Assembly: GCA_023457535.1 (NCBI GenBank)
Contig: JAEWLN010000055.1
Coordinates: 1 to 51,119, forward strand
From: Bacteroidota bacterium
Lineage (GTDB): Bacteria > Bacteroidota > Bacteroidia > Flavobacteriales > Flavobacteriaceae
Length of the DNA: 51,119 nt
Direction of reading: 5' to 3'
Shown: positions 27,422 through 35,227 of the stretch, piece by piece
How the letters are laid out: every line of letters starts with the position of its first letter
Numbering within the stretch: position 1 is the stretch's first letter
Made by a program: the position numbers and the translations under genes
The notes under the pieces: generated by a model
The model's database searches: none
The model's input: the letters and a program-made list of their open reading frames with translations, nothing else
Told to the model about the DNA's origin: nothing

Positions 27422-28133
27422 AAACCAAATCAAGCTAATCGCGTCGTTGCAGCAAAAAAAATTCCGGCAGGCGCACGGATTGTTTTTTGCCGAAGGGGTA
27501 AAATGCATTGCTGAATTGCTTGCCTCAGATTTTGAACTCTACCACCTTTACCAAACCGCCGAAGTATTTCCAGAGGTGTCCGCTGCGGCCAAAACACGCA
27601 TCAGCGATGCCGATCTCAAAAAAATGAGCGCGCTGTCCACGCCCAACAATTGCCTGGCCGTATTCAGGATCCCAGGCGCAGCCCCTGTGGAACACCGCGG
27701 GTTGATACTGGCCCTTGACGATATCCGCGATCCTGGGAATCTGGGAACGATGGTGCGTTTGTGCGACTGGTTTGGCGTGGCGCAGGTGGTTTGCTCCAAC
27801 GAAACCGTGGATTTGTACAATCCCAAGGTCGTACAGGCCACCATGGGATCGATTGCGCGCGTGGCGGTGCATTATGTGGATTTACCGACGTTTTTGGACC
27901 AGTCAAAACTTCCTGTTTTTGGGACGTTCATGGACGGCGGGAACATCTATGCCCAACAGCTGCCCAAAGAAGGGATCGTCGTCATGGGCAACGAGGCCAA
28001 CGGGATTTCGCCCGCCGTGGCGCAGGCCGTTTCGCACCGCATTGCCATTCCGCGTTTTGGCGCCAAACAAACCGAAAGCCTGAATGTTTCGACAGCGACG
28101 GCAATCGTCTTAAGTGAGTTCAGGCGCGCGTGA
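27411..28133 (+). CDS. TrmH/SpoU family RNA 2'-O-methyltransferase
   Basis: 240 residues. The three SpoU motifs are in order: motif 1 LALDDIRDPGNLGTMVRLCDWFGV, motif 2 IVVMGNEANGISP and motif 3 IPRFGAKQTESLNVSTATAIVL. The N-terminal ~90 residues form the substrate-binding domain (FFAEGVKCIAELLASDFELYHLY). It is an S-adenosylmethionine-dependent rRNA or tRNA ribose methylase with the knotted SPOUT fold; the target nucleotide cannot be told. It is divergent from tamL. Its stop codon TGA is the first three bases of repeat copy G. Confidence 0.94.
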   Translation: MVGKNQIKLIASLQQKKFRQAHGLFFAEGVKCIAELLASDFELYHLYQTAEVFPEVSAAAKTRISDADLKKMSALSTPNNCLAVFRIPGAAPVEHRGLILALDDIRDPGNLGTMVRLCDWFGVAQVVCSNETVDLYNPKVVQATMGSIARVAVHYVDLPTFLDQSKLPVFGTFMDGGNIYAQQLPKEGIVVMGNEANGISPAVAQAVSHRIAIPRFGAKQTESLNVSTATAIVLSEFRRA

Positions 28134-28180
28134 GGGATGGAAGCAAGGTGCCGCGCACCGCGTACAGCCCGACGGCGCAA
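28131..28180 (+). repeat. Palindromic intergenic repeat, degenerate copy G
   Basis: Begins at the methyltransferase stop codon with TGAGGGATGGAAGC and continues to GTACAGCCCGACGGCG, matching the outer parts of copy F (GAAGGATGGAAGCGG and ACAGCCTGACAGCGG). The inner arms with CCTTTT/AAAAGG are missing, so it is a shortened copy. Confidence 0.55.
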
Positions 28181-28225
28181 GGAAGTGATGCGGGTGTGGG
28201 AAGTGGGTTCGCCGGCACGCCGGAA

Positions 28226-28303
28226 AATTTAAAATTTAAAGTTTAACGTTTAACGTTGTGTTCGTTCGACATTCGGCGTTCGACGTTCGACATTCGGCGT
28301 TCG
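28226..28303. repeat. Short tandem repeats between the methyltransferase gene and porT
   Basis: First a TTTAAA/GTTTAACG-type run (28226-28255), then two copies of TTCGACATTCGGCG (28265-28278 and 28286-28299) separated by TTCGACG. Same style as the arrays near 23616, 33991 and 41573. Confidence 0.75.
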
Positions 28304-28307
28304 CAGG

Positions 28308-29015
28308 TCAATGAAACGCAAAATTAATCAACACCGCGCGCGTTTGCATCGAACTTACATTTCCGGTCCACGGACTGTTGGGATCGCCGTCCGGGATGAG
28401 TTCGTTGCCCATGCCAAAAACGCCGCGAATCGACGGTGAGAATTTAAAATATTCCAGATAGAGATCCACGCCGAATCCCACTTCATAATTGTTGGTCATG
28501 CGCTTGACGCGAAAACGTCCTTGTTTGTTGTCGTCCAGCGATTTGGAATTGCTCGATAAATTGAGCGTGCTCGAAAATCCGCCCACAAGGTACGGACGGA
28601 TGTTGCCCGTGCGCAATGCCGAAAATTTAAGCAACAACGGCAAATGAATGTACGTGGCGGGCACTTCGCGCTTGCGGTCTGCTTCACGCGTGAGCGACGG
28701 GTAGGTGAGGTTGCGCTGGGTGTAGTACAATCCGGGTTCGAAGCGCAGGTGGAACGATTGGGTGAGCCGCAAATCGCCGATGAGCCCAACGTTGAATCCT
28801 GTGGTGCGGTCTACCACAATATCGGGGGCGACGGTTTTGTAATCGAATTTGTAGTCGTAAAAATTGAATCCGAGGAAATAACCCCAGTGAACGCGCTGCT
28901 TGTCAAAGTTCTCCAGATGGATAATGGGATCTTTGCCAAAGATTCTGAGCGGGTTGGATTGCGCGTGCACGCCGGCACAAAGGCCCAACAATATATAAAT
29001 GAATAGCTTTTTCAT
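28308..29015 (-). CDS. porT: PorT/SprT-like type IX secretion system protein
   Basis: 235 residues. Signal peptide MKKLFIYILLGLCAGVHAQ, then an eight-strand-type beta-barrel pattern (outer membrane beta-barrel, PorT group) with alternating residues in YFLGFNFYDYKFDYK, LRFEPGLYYTQRNL, YLVGGFSSTLNLSSN and YEVGFGVDLYLEYFKFSPSIRGVFGM. PorT/SprT is required for secretion through the type IX system in Porphyromonas and Flavobacterium. The start overlaps the ubiE stop by 4 bp (ATGA), an arrangement I know from Flavobacterium sprT. The metalloprotease at 44988 carries the matching C-terminal sorting domain. The family is broad, so the secretion role rests partly on context. Confidence 0.85.
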   Translation of the reverse strand: MKKLFIYILLGLCAGVHAQSNPLRIFGKDPIIHLENFDKQRVHWGYFLGFNFYDYKFDYKTVAPDIVVDRTTGFNVGLIGDLRLTQSFHLRFEPGLYYTQRNLTYPSLTREADRKREVPATYIHLPLLLKFSALRTGNIRPYLVGGFSSTLNLSSNSKSLDDNKQGRFRVKRMTNNYEVGFGVDLYLEYFKFSPSIRGVFGMGNELIPDGDPNSPWTGNVSSMQTRAVLINFAFH

Positions 29016-29746
29016 ATTTTTTTCGAGGCAGAATAAATCGTCGCCACGCCAAAGGTTTGCGGCAGGGCGGTAACGTCTATAAACCCGTTTTTGCGCAAAA
29101 TATTGTTCAGCGCTTCGCCAAATGGGAACACGGACGCCGATTCGGACAAATAACCATAAGCCGCATTGTCCTTTGAAAATATTTTTCCGATGACCGGCAA
29201 CAAGTATTTGGTATAGAAAAAATAGCCCTGGCGGAACGGGAATTTTGTTGGATTGGAGGTCTCGAGCACGACAAAAAGTCCGCCGGGCTTGAGTACGCGC
29301 AGGATTTCCGTGAGACCTTTGTCGAGGTTTTCAAAATTGCGGATGCCGAACGCTACGGTAATGGCGTCGAAAGTGTTGTCTTCGAACGGGAGGTTTTCTG
29401 AATCGGCCTGGGTCAGTTCAATGCGTTCCGAGAGTTTTGCGTGCGCTACTTTTTTGCGCCCTACTTCAAGCATGCCCGACGAAATGTCGATCCCGATGAT
29501 GCGCGGGGCGTTGGTTTGGGCCATCAGGATGGCAAGGTCGCCGGTCCCGGTGGCGATATCGAGTATGGCTTGCGGATTTTTGTCCGATACCATGCGGAGC
29601 ACTTTTTTGCGCCACCGCGTATCGATACCAAAAGAAATCACGCGATTGAGCCCGTCATAGTTGCCGGAAATGTTATCGAACATTTGCGCAACCTGCTCTT
29701 TTTTGCTCATCGAAGACGATTTGTAGGGCGTGACGTTTTTTGACAT
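29012..29746 (-). CDS. ubiE: Demethylmenaquinone methyltransferase
   Basis: 244 residues or so from the ATG at 29746. The frame extends to 29839, but the added residues (FKLPCKSSLSE...) are not conserved-looking, and the inner start begins the standard sequence MSKNVTPYKSSSMSKKEQVAQMFDNISGNYDGLNRVIS. SAM-binding motif ILDIATGTGDLAILMA; family signatures FDNISGNYDGLN and ITVAFGIRNFENLDKGLTEILRVLKPGG. It methylates demethylmenaquinone to menaquinone (MenG function; a quinone of the menaquinone type is expected here). Upstream of porT with a 4-bp overlap. Confidence 0.96.
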   Translation of the reverse strand: MSKNVTPYKSSSMSKKEQVAQMFDNISGNYDGLNRVISFGIDTRWRKKVLRMVSDKNPQAILDIATGTGDLAILMAQTNAPRIIGIDISSGMLEVGRKKVAHAKLSERIELTQADSENLPFEDNTFDAITVAFGIRNFENLDKGLTEILRVLKPGGLFVVLETSNPTKFPFRQGYFFYTKYLLPVIGKIFSKDNAAYGYLSESASVFPFGEALNNILRKNGFIDVTALPQTFGVATIYSASKKI

Positions 29747-29854
29747 TTTTGGTTTTCGACAAAGATAATACAATATGAAAGAAAAGAAAACGGTTTGCCG
29801 AATTTCTGAAAGACTTGATTTACAAGGGAGTTTAAACATATTCGCATTTTGCCA

Positions 29855-29894
29855 CTAACTAAATTTAGTTAGGTGTCTAACCAAATTTAGTTAG
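29855..29894 (+). promoter_or_regulatory. Two tandem 18-bp palindromes, likely operator
   Basis: CTAACTAAATTTAGTTAG (29855-29872) is a perfect palindrome; CTAACCAAATTTAGTTAG (29877-29894) differs at one base. Their centres are 22 bp apart, about two helical turns, so two dimers would bind the same face. They lie 17-56 bp before the first ATG of the small membrane gene and about 110 bp behind the ubiE start. Size and A+T core are MarR/TetR-like; no regulator gene of that type is in the window. Confidence 0.65.
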
Positions 29895-29910
29895 AATAAA
29901 AAATACCAAA

Positions 29911-30291
29911 ATGTGGGTATTGTACAACTGTATAACTATGTGGAATTTTACAGTGTCATCAAACAAAAAATCAACAGATATGTTATCAAGAATCATAGCA
30001 GCCGAACTCAAGTGGATCATACTGGCATTTGTGATTGCACTTGTTCTTGTAAGCAGTGTCAACAACGTCCTTTATTCTGAGGACGTCAGTGGCATGGTTA
30101 ATCCAACCTTCTTCGGGTTAAATTTGTTTATGGAAATTTTAGTTTTTTTCGTCTTTAGTACCTTTGTGGTATTTGGTATTAAAGGCTTTTTTGAGATGTA
30201 TTCTCATAAGGTGGCCAACCTGATCATTTTCGTCACAGGCGTAACGATGACGGTTGCCATCTTTATTTTAACTTACCAGATACTGTTTTAG
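29911..30291 (+). CDS. Small membrane protein of unknown function, three helices
   Basis: Up to 126 residues; starts at 29911, 29938 or 29980 are possible. The last begins MLSRIIAAELKWIILAFVIAL, directly at the first helix, and may be the true one. Three hydrophobic segments: IILAFVIALVLVSSV, FFGLNLFMEILVFFVFSTFVVFGI and NLIIFVTGVTMTVAIFILTY. I do not recognise a family. The gene is clearly richer in A+T than its neighbours, faces against both flanking operons, has a double palindrome just upstream and a terminator downstream. That is the profile of a separately regulated, possibly acquired, single-gene unit, for example a stress or efflux-associated membrane protein; function unknown. Confidence 0.7.
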   Translation: MWVLYNCITMWNFTVSSNKKSTDMLSRIIAAELKWIILAFVIALVLVSSVNNVLYSEDVSGMVNPTFFGLNLFMEILVFFVFSTFVVFGIKGFFEMYSHKVANLIIFVTGVTMTVAIFILTYQILF

Positions 30292-30321
30292 AGAGCACGG
30301 CTGCTTTTGATAACATTAAAG

Positions 30322-30345
30322 ATCCGCTTTCTGGCGGATTTTTTT
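30322..30345 (+). terminator. Terminator after the small membrane gene
   Basis: Stem ATCCGC / GCGGAT with a 6-nt loop followed by six T residues. It starts 30 bp after the gene and touches the convergent folA stop (30344). Confidence 0.8.
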
Positions 30346-30829
30346 ATTTCCCCGTCCTGACGTAGGTTTCGAACGTAAACGCCCATGCGTGCTTGTCGTC
30401 GATGGGATGTTCGGTCTTTTCGGCGAGTTGCCATTCGGGCCCGATTTCCGGAAAAAAAGCGTCCGCGTCAAATGTGGCATGTACGCGCGTAATTTCGAGT
30501 TTGTCGGCCCATGGCAAGGCCTGGCGGTATATCTCACCGCCACCGATGACATAGACATCTTCTTCTTTGGGCGCAATGTGCAGCGCCTGCTCGAGTGAAT
30601 GGGCCACAATGCAACCCTGCGGCTGGTAATGGGTTTGGCGGCTTACGATAATGTGCGTGCGATTGGGCAACCGGCCGGGTAAACTTTCAAATGTTTTGCG
30701 TCCCATGACAATGTGATGCCCGGTGGTGAGCTGTTTGAACCGTTTGAAGTCATCGGGCAAATGCCAGATCATGCGGTTGTCCTTGCCGAGCCCGTTGTTC
30801 AGGGCCACGGCGGCGATTAAAATGACCAT
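30344..30829 (-). CDS. folA: Dihydrofolate reductase
   Basis: 161 residues, the usual bacterial length. ILIAAVALNNGLGKDNRMIWHLPDDFKRFKQLTTGHHIVMGRKTFES is the conserved N-terminus with the catalytic acid (PDD) and NADPH-binding GRKT; VYVIGGGEIYRQALPWAD follows. It regenerates tetrahydrofolate after thymidylate synthase oxidises it, so its presence downstream of thyA in the same run is functionally coherent. It is 3 bp from the end of the 2TM protein gene, indicating one transcript. Expected trimethoprim target. Confidence 0.98.
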   Translation of the reverse strand: MVILIAAVALNNGLGKDNRMIWHLPDDFKRFKQLTTGHHIVMGRKTFESLPGRLPNRTHIIVSRQTHYQPQGCIVAHSLEQALHIAPKEEDVYVIGGGEIYRQALPWADKLEITRVHATFDADAFFPEIGPEWQLAEKTEHPIDDKHAWAFTFETYVRTGK

Positions 30830-30832
30830 GTT

Positions 30833-31168
30833 TTACAATTGGGCGTCCTGCCCGGATTTGGATTCGAGTTCGCGCAGCCGGTTTTGCTGCTTGGCCATCA
30901 AACGTTCAATTTGCTGGCGTTCCCATTCTTTATTCATGAACCGGTCTGAAATGTGCACCTTGAAAAAATGCAGTATGAAGATGAACAGCCAAACGCAGAT
31001 AAGCCATTTGTACCACTGATACGGTTCGCCCATGTGAAAAAAATGGTTGGCTACATACGCAAACAGGCAACCCAACATGCAAACCACAAAATGGTAATTG
31101 AGGTGTTTTTTTTGCGTCAGCCGCCGGCGCGCATATTCGTAAAGTTCGTGTTGCTCTTTTTCCATCAC
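30833..31168 (-). CDS. 2TM domain protein
   Basis: 111 residues with the layout of the 2TM family: an N-terminal charged start (YEYARRRLTQKKHLNYHFVVCMLG), two membrane helices (about 25-42 and 55-75, KWLICVWLFIFILHFF), then a charged helical tail (DRFMNKEWERQQIERLMAKQQNRLRELESK) likely to form a coiled coil. Family function is not established; the domain also occurs next to LytTR/histidine-kinase proteins elsewhere. It is 3 bp upstream of folA, and its presence between thyA and folA is, as I recall, common in Flavobacteriaceae. Confidence 0.85.
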   Translation of the reverse strand: MMEKEQHELYEYARRRLTQKKHLNYHFVVCMLGCLFAYVANHFFHMGEPYQWYKWLICVWLFIFILHFFKVHISDRFMNKEWERQQIERLMAKQQNRLRELESKSGQDAQL

Positions 31169-31349
31169 ACCAATTGAGTCCTTAAAGATAAAATTTATTT
31201 TGAAAACGGCATTATCCCCGCCGCGAATTTGCAGTTATCGGCAAACGGATCCTATCATCATGCGCTCAAAAGAAACTAAACACCAAACGGTTTAAATTCC
31301 CGTGAATTAAGCCAACCCAAACCGGCCGGCACCCACAAAGAACGACCAA

Positions 31350-32093
31350 TCATAGGGCATTGTTCAAGAAAATAAGGTTTTCACCGCGTTGCCTGTAAGA
31401 GAAGTCGTATTTACTGATCGCGCTGAAGAAACTTTTGGAACAACCGGCTTTCATGCCATCGTGAAGTTCTATGATCAGGCATTTGGTTTTGGGCAACCAT
31501 GACTCGTAATTATTTTCGAAAAGCTCCTTTTCTGCTCCTTCGATGTCGATCTTGAGCAGGTCGATTTGATCAAATCCCATTTGTTCGACGATCTCGCCGA
31601 TGGAGATCGTTGTAACGGTGTCCACGATTTTTCCTTTGGTCACCGCGGACTCGGCCAGGGTCATAAAACCCCAGTTCCCGCCGCCGCTGTCCACGACGTT
31701 AAAGGTTGTGCCGCCTTCATTTGAAATGGCTCCCTTGATGGGCGTAACGTTCGGATAGTTGCGTATGTTTTCCTGAAGCAGTGCGAAATTGGATTGTTCC
31801 GGTTCGATGCATACAATTTTGGCCTTTGGATACCTGTTGGTAAAGTATACCGACGCAAAACCGATGTTAGCGCCCGCATCGATAATGGTTCGGGGTTCAA
31901 AAGGCAATGGGATGTCGTAATCCTTGAAGGTGAAAATCTGGTGAAATGTAGGAATGTCACTTGTTCCGCGACGCAAACGAATAGGGTGCGTCAGGTTTTC
32001 GAACCGGAATGGGTTCGACCCTTTGAGTTTGAGGATCAGCGATACATAGCCAAAACGTTTTACTTTGTCGAACTGACGAGAGATTTTTCCCAT
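31350..32093 (-). CDS. FkbM family SAM-dependent methyltransferase
   Basis: 247 residues. The Rossmann SAM-binding motif is TIIDAGANIGFASVYF, followed by IVCIEPEQSNFALLQENI, NVTPIKGAIS and DLLKIDIEGAEKELFE, which together define the FkbM group. Such enzymes often O-methylate sugars of polysaccharides or glycolipids. The N-terminal ~50 residues (LILKLKGSNPFRFENLTHPIRLRRGTSD) resemble those in glycan-cluster FkbM proteins. No glycan genes are nearby; it sits 4 bp downstream of thyA and 181 bp upstream of the 2TM gene, so it looks like an insertion into a thyA-2TM-folA unit. Substrate unknown. Confidence 0.88.
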   Translation of the reverse strand: MGKISRQFDKVKRFGYVSLILKLKGSNPFRFENLTHPIRLRRGTSDIPTFHQIFTFKDYDIPLPFEPRTIIDAGANIGFASVYFTNRYPKAKIVCIEPEQSNFALLQENIRNYPNVTPIKGAISNEGGTTFNVVDSGGGNWGFMTLAESAVTKGKIVDTVTTISIGEIVEQMGFDQIDLLKIDIEGAEKELFENNYESWLPKTKCLIIELHDGMKAGCSKSFFSAISKYDFSYRQRGENLIFLNNAL

Positions 32094-32097
32094 AATT

Positions 32098-32922
32098 TTA
32101 GATGGCTACAATGCCTTTGATGTGTGGATGTGGATTATAGTCGAGGAGCGTAAAATCCCCGAACGTAAAGTCAAAAATATTCTTTACCGACGGATTCAGC
32201 ACCATCTTTGGCAACGGACGCGGATCGCGCGAGAGCTGCAGTTCGAGCTGTTCGATGTGGTTGTTGTAAATGTGGGCATCGCCAAAAGTATGGATAAAAT
32301 CGCCCGGCTCGAGCCCGACAACCTGCGCGATCATCATCGTGAGCAACGCGTACGAAGCAATATTGAACGGAACGCCCAAAAAGATATCGGCGCTGCGTTG
32401 GTAAAGCTGGCACGAGAGTTTCCCGTCGGCGACATAGAATTGAAAGAACGCGTGGCAGGGCGGAAGCGCGACCTTGCCGTTGGCGACATTTTCCGCAAAA
32501 GATTTGGATGTATCGGGCAACACCGACGGATTCCACGCCGAAACGAGCATGCGCCGGCTGTTTGGATTGGCTTTTAAAGTTTCGATGATCTCACTGATCT
32601 GATCGATCTCTTCACTGTTCCAGTTGCGCCATTGGTGGCCGTAAACCGGACCGAGCGCGCCGTTTTCGTCGGCCCATTCGTCCCAGATCTTAACCCCGTT
32701 CTCATTGAGATAGCCAATGTTGGTGTCACCTTTCAAAAACCATAACAATTCATAGATAATGGACTTCAGGTGGAGTTTTTTGGTGGTCACCATCGGGAAT
32801 CCTTGTGAAAGGTCAAAACGCATCTGATAGCCGAAAACGCTTTTGGTTCCCGTTCCGGTGCGGTCGCCTTTTTGCGTACCGGTTTCAAGGACGTGTTTTA
32901 CTAAATCGAGGTATTGTTGCAT
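32098..32922 (-). CDS. thyA: Thymidylate synthase
   Basis: 274 residues, slightly longer than E. coli ThyA (264). Motifs in order: GDRTGTGTKSVFGYQMRFDL (phosphate-binding Arg), YGHQWRNW, the nucleophile cysteine in LPPCHAFFQFYV, QRSADIFLGVPFNIASYALL and the C-terminal HPHIKGIVAI. It methylates dUMP to dTMP using methylene-tetrahydrofolate and leaves dihydrofolate for folA downstream. First gene of thyA-fkbM-2TM-folA. Confidence 0.99.
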   Translation of the reverse strand: MQQYLDLVKHVLETGTQKGDRTGTGTKSVFGYQMRFDLSQGFPMVTTKKLHLKSIIYELLWFLKGDTNIGYLNENGVKIWDEWADENGALGPVYGHQWRNWNSEEIDQISEIIETLKANPNSRRMLVSAWNPSVLPDTSKSFAENVANGKVALPPCHAFFQFYVADGKLSCQLYQRSADIFLGVPFNIASYALLTMMIAQVVGLEPGDFIHTFGDAHIYNNHIEQLELQLSRDPRPLPKMVLNPSVKNIFDFTFGDFTLLDYNPHPHIKGIVAI

Positions 32923-33305
32923 GGTAAGGATTTAAATTTGAGGGTCAGCGACCTGCATTTGACGAAAATATTTAATTAATTTGGTAAAATCGCAAAATGT
33001 CTTGTAAAAATTGTAGCCGATTTTTCAACAGTGAATTCAGATCGCGGGTTTCAAAGCCCCAACAACCCCGGCCGGGCGCCCAAAAACCGTAAAACCGCAA
33101 AAGTACACGGCCCGAAGACGTATGCTGATGGCTTTAAGCTTTGCGACATGACGACTTTACTGCGTGAAGGATGGAAGCGGCATCCTTTTTTTGGCGTCCG
33201 GGACGGCGCGAAAAAAGATACAGCGGACAGCCTGACAGCGGCTACCGGTTTGCCGATACAATGCTGCGGACGCACGCCGCTGGCACGCCCCGTCTAAAAT
33301 TTTGA
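32923..33305. other. 383-bp gap between thyA and the nuclease gene
   Basis: Contains repeat copy F and no credible gene. A 267-bp open frame (33031-33297, plus) crosses the palindromic repeat, has no start signals and reads as basic low-complexity protein, so I do not call it. The first 75 bp upstream of thyA are A+T-rich and probably hold the thyA promoter, but no full TAnnTTTG match was found. Confidence 0.5.
33164..33243 (-). repeat. Palindromic intergenic repeat, copy F
   Basis: Runs GTGAAGGATGGAAGCGGCAT, CCTTTTTTT, a G+C-rich centre (GGCGTCCGGGACGGCGC), AAAAAAGATACAGCGG and ACAGCCTGACAGCGGC. In reverse orientation it matches copy E (CTGTATCTTTT ... AAAAGGATGCCGCT). Confidence 0.78.
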
Positions 33306-33929
33306 TTATCCTTCGCGTTTGGAAATCTCATCGCGGATTTTGGCCGCTTTTTCATAATCCTCGTCGTTGACGGCGCCTTCGAGCAGTTCGTGTAACTCAG
33401 TGAGGCTGTGCTTGGCGTATTGGCTGCCCGATTGGTTGCTTTCTTCCATGCCAAAGGTTTCGGGGTTGCTCAATACATCGGGGTCTTCTGCAGATTTGTC
33501 TGCGTCTGCCGGATTGGCCTTGAGGTAGATACCGGCTTTGTCGAGTATGTTTTTGTAAGTGAAAATGGGCGCCGAAAAACGCAACGCAAGCGCAATGGCG
33601 TCCGATGTCCGGGCATCAATGATCTCCTCGATCTTGTCGCGCTCTCAGATGATGCTTGAGTAGAACACGCCGTCCACGAGTTTGTGGATGATGACCTGCT
33701 TGACGACAATGTCAAACCGATCTGCGAAATTCTTGAACAAATCGTGCGTGAGCGGGCGCGGCGGCTTGATTTCCTTTTCGAGCGCAATGGCGATGGACTG
33801 GGCTTCGAATGCGCCAATGACGATCGGCAACTTGCGTTCGCCGTCCACCTCATTAAGAATTAAAGCATACGCCCCGTTTTGGGTTTGGCTGTAAGAGATG
33901 CCTTTGATGGTCAATTTTACTAAACTCAT
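33306..33929 (-). pseudogene. Bifunctional nuclease (DUF151) protein with UVR domain, interrupted by an in-frame TGA
   Basis: A single frame from ATG 33929 to the stop at 33306 encodes about 207 residues of the DUF151/bifunctional nuclease family, followed by a UVR motif (LHELLEGAVNDEDYEKAAKIRDEIS). The DUF151 part reads LILNEVDGERKLPIVIGAFEAQSIAIALE, then VVKQVIIHKLVDGVFYSSII, then TGA at 33645-33647, then ERDKIEEIIDARTSDAIALALRF in the same frame. No shift is needed to rejoin the halves. In relatives I recall a Cys at this place (YSSIIC), so one base (TGC or TGT to TGA) explains it. It may be a true nonsense mutation, a sequencing error or, less likely, recoding. Alone, the second half would need an ATG at 33584, past the conserved core. 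It lies downstream of etfA. Confidence 0.85.
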
Positions 33930-33990
33930 GTTGCAAAAATACAATCTCTTATCGAAAGTAGGATGTTTTGGGTAAAAATTAAAGCCGAAG

Positions 33991-34025
33991 GTCGAAAGTC
34001 GAATGTCGAAAGTCGAATGTCGAAC
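33991..34025. repeat. 7-bp tandem repeat, five units
   Basis: Five consecutive 7-bp units GTCGAAA, GTCGAAT, GTCGAAA, GTCGAAT, GTCGAAC between etfA and the nuclease gene. Alternation of the last base suggests doubling of a 14-bp unit. Confidence 0.85.
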
Positions 34026-34053
34026 GAGGCCTAACTTTAAACCTTAAACAAAC

Positions 34054-34086
34054 AAAAAAGCCACCTGAACATTCAAATGGCTTTTC
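34054..34086 (-). terminator. Terminator after etfA
   Basis: On the minus strand AAAAGCCA and TGGCTTTT arms with inner TGAA/TTCA pairing, ending in TTTTTTG. It starts 17 bp after the etfA stop and precedes the tandem repeat at 33991. Confidence 0.75.
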
Positions 34087-34102
34087 TATATCAATTTCAA
34101 CA

Positions 34103-35071
34103 CTACGAATTCGCAGCTTTGAATTCTTTGAGTTTTTGCGTCAGTTTAGGAACGATCTCGAACGCATCGCCCACGATCCCGTAATCGGCGACCTTGAAGA
34201 AAGGCGCGTCGGCATCGGCGTTGATGACCAGTTTTACCTTAGAAGAGTTGATTCCGGCAATGTGCTGGATCGCGCCGGAGATCCCGACGGCAATGTATAA
34301 ATTCGTCGCTACCGGTTTTCCGGTTTGCCCTACGTGTTCGCTGTGCGGTCGCCAACCCAAATCCGATACCGGTTTCGAGCAAGCCGTAGCCGCGCCCAAA
34401 ACCTGTGCGAGTTCCTCAAGCATGCCCCAGTTTTCCGGGCCTTTCATGCCGCGTCCGCCCGAGACGACCACTTCCGCATCGGCGATCGTTACTTTTCCGG
34501 TGGTACGGTCTACAGATTCGGTTTTGATGCTGAAATCCGCATCGTTGAGGCTTGGAGCAAAATCCTCAGCTGCCGCAGCGCCCGAAGTTTCAAAAACCCC
34601 GTAGGAATTCTTGGCCAAGGCGATCACCTTCACATCGGTATTGATTTCCGTAATATTGAACGCCTTGTTCGAAAACGCATTTCTTTTGACCTGGAACGGC
34701 GAAGTGCTTACCGGAAGACCAACCACATTGGACGCATAACCCGCGTTCAAACCAACGGCCACAAGCGGCGCGAGGTACAAACTATCGGTCGTGGAAGACA
34801 ACAAAACCAGTTTGGTTCCTTCTTTTTCCGCTGCCTGTTTGATCACATCGGCATAAGCTTTGGCGCTGAACGCACCCAATTTATCACTGGTTACTTTCAA
34901 AACCTTGTCAACACCGTATTTCCCGAGTTCTGAAGTATCGCCAGCGTTGATCGTTACAGCCGTTACTGATGTCCCCATCGATTCGGCTACTTTTTTGCCG
35001 TAGGCCGCGAGCTCGAAAGCCACTTTCTTGAATTTCCCTTCGGCAGATTCTGCATATATTAATATAGACAT
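34103..35071 (-). CDS. etfA: Electron transfer flavoprotein subunit alpha
   Basis: 322 residues from the ATG at 35071; the frame is open 33 bp further, but SILIYAESAEGKFKKVAFELAAYG is the normal start. Domain I (about 1-190), then the FAD-binding domain with VVSGGRGMKGPENWGMLEELAQVLGAA, RPHSEHVGQTGKPVATNLYIAVGISGAIQH and VKLVINADADAPFFKVADYGIVGD. With EtfB it accepts electrons from acyl-CoA and other dehydrogenases and passes them to the quinone pool. Its partner etfB is upstream in the same direction but 353 bp away, with a palindromic repeat and an 8-bp tandem array in between, an unusual interruption of a normally tight gene pair. Confidence 0.98.
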   Translation of the reverse strand: MSILIYAESAEGKFKKVAFELAAYGKKVAESMGTSVTAVTINAGDTSELGKYGVDKVLKVTSDKLGAFSAKAYADVIKQAAEKEGTKLVLLSSTTDSLYLAPLVAVGLNAGYASNVVGLPVSTSPFQVKRNAFSNKAFNITEINTDVKVIALAKNSYGVFETSGAAAAEDFAPSLNDADFSIKTESVDRTTGKVTIADAEVVVSGGRGMKGPENWGMLEELAQVLGAATACSKPVSDLGWRPHSEHVGQTGKPVATNLYIAVGISGAIQHIAGINSSKVKLVINADADAPFFKVADYGIVGDAFEIVPKLTQKLKEFKAANS

Positions 35072-35137
35072 GATTTTTATTTTTTGGGCGTGCCACCGGC
35101 GCACCGCGATTGTTTATAATTTTAAAATTTTTTGGCG

Positions 35138-35220
35138 CCGCTGTCGGGCTTTCCGCTGCAATCTTTTACGGCCTTCGCTGCGCTGCGGCCGCAAAAGGAT
35201 TTTCGCTTCAATCCCTCACG
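35138..35220 (+). repeat. Palindromic intergenic repeat, copy B
   Basis: Very close to copy A over the core: GCTTTCCGCTGCAATC, TTTTACGGCC, a CGCTGCGCTGCGGCC centre, GCAAAAGGATTTTCGCTTC and AATCCCTCACG. It lies between etfB and etfA, adjoining the 8-bp tandem array. Confidence 0.85.
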
Positions 35221-35227
35221 CGAGTCC

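Noticed and set aside
33031..33297. Possible small basic protein upstream of thyA
   Set aside because: It runs across palindromic repeat F; composition reflects the repeat and there is no plausible start context.
33600..33647. Selenocysteine (SECIS) hairpin after the in-frame TGA
   Set aside because: Only a 4-bp GATC/GATC pairing with a GAGGA loop is visible, too weak for a bacterial SECIS element; error or mutation is more likely.
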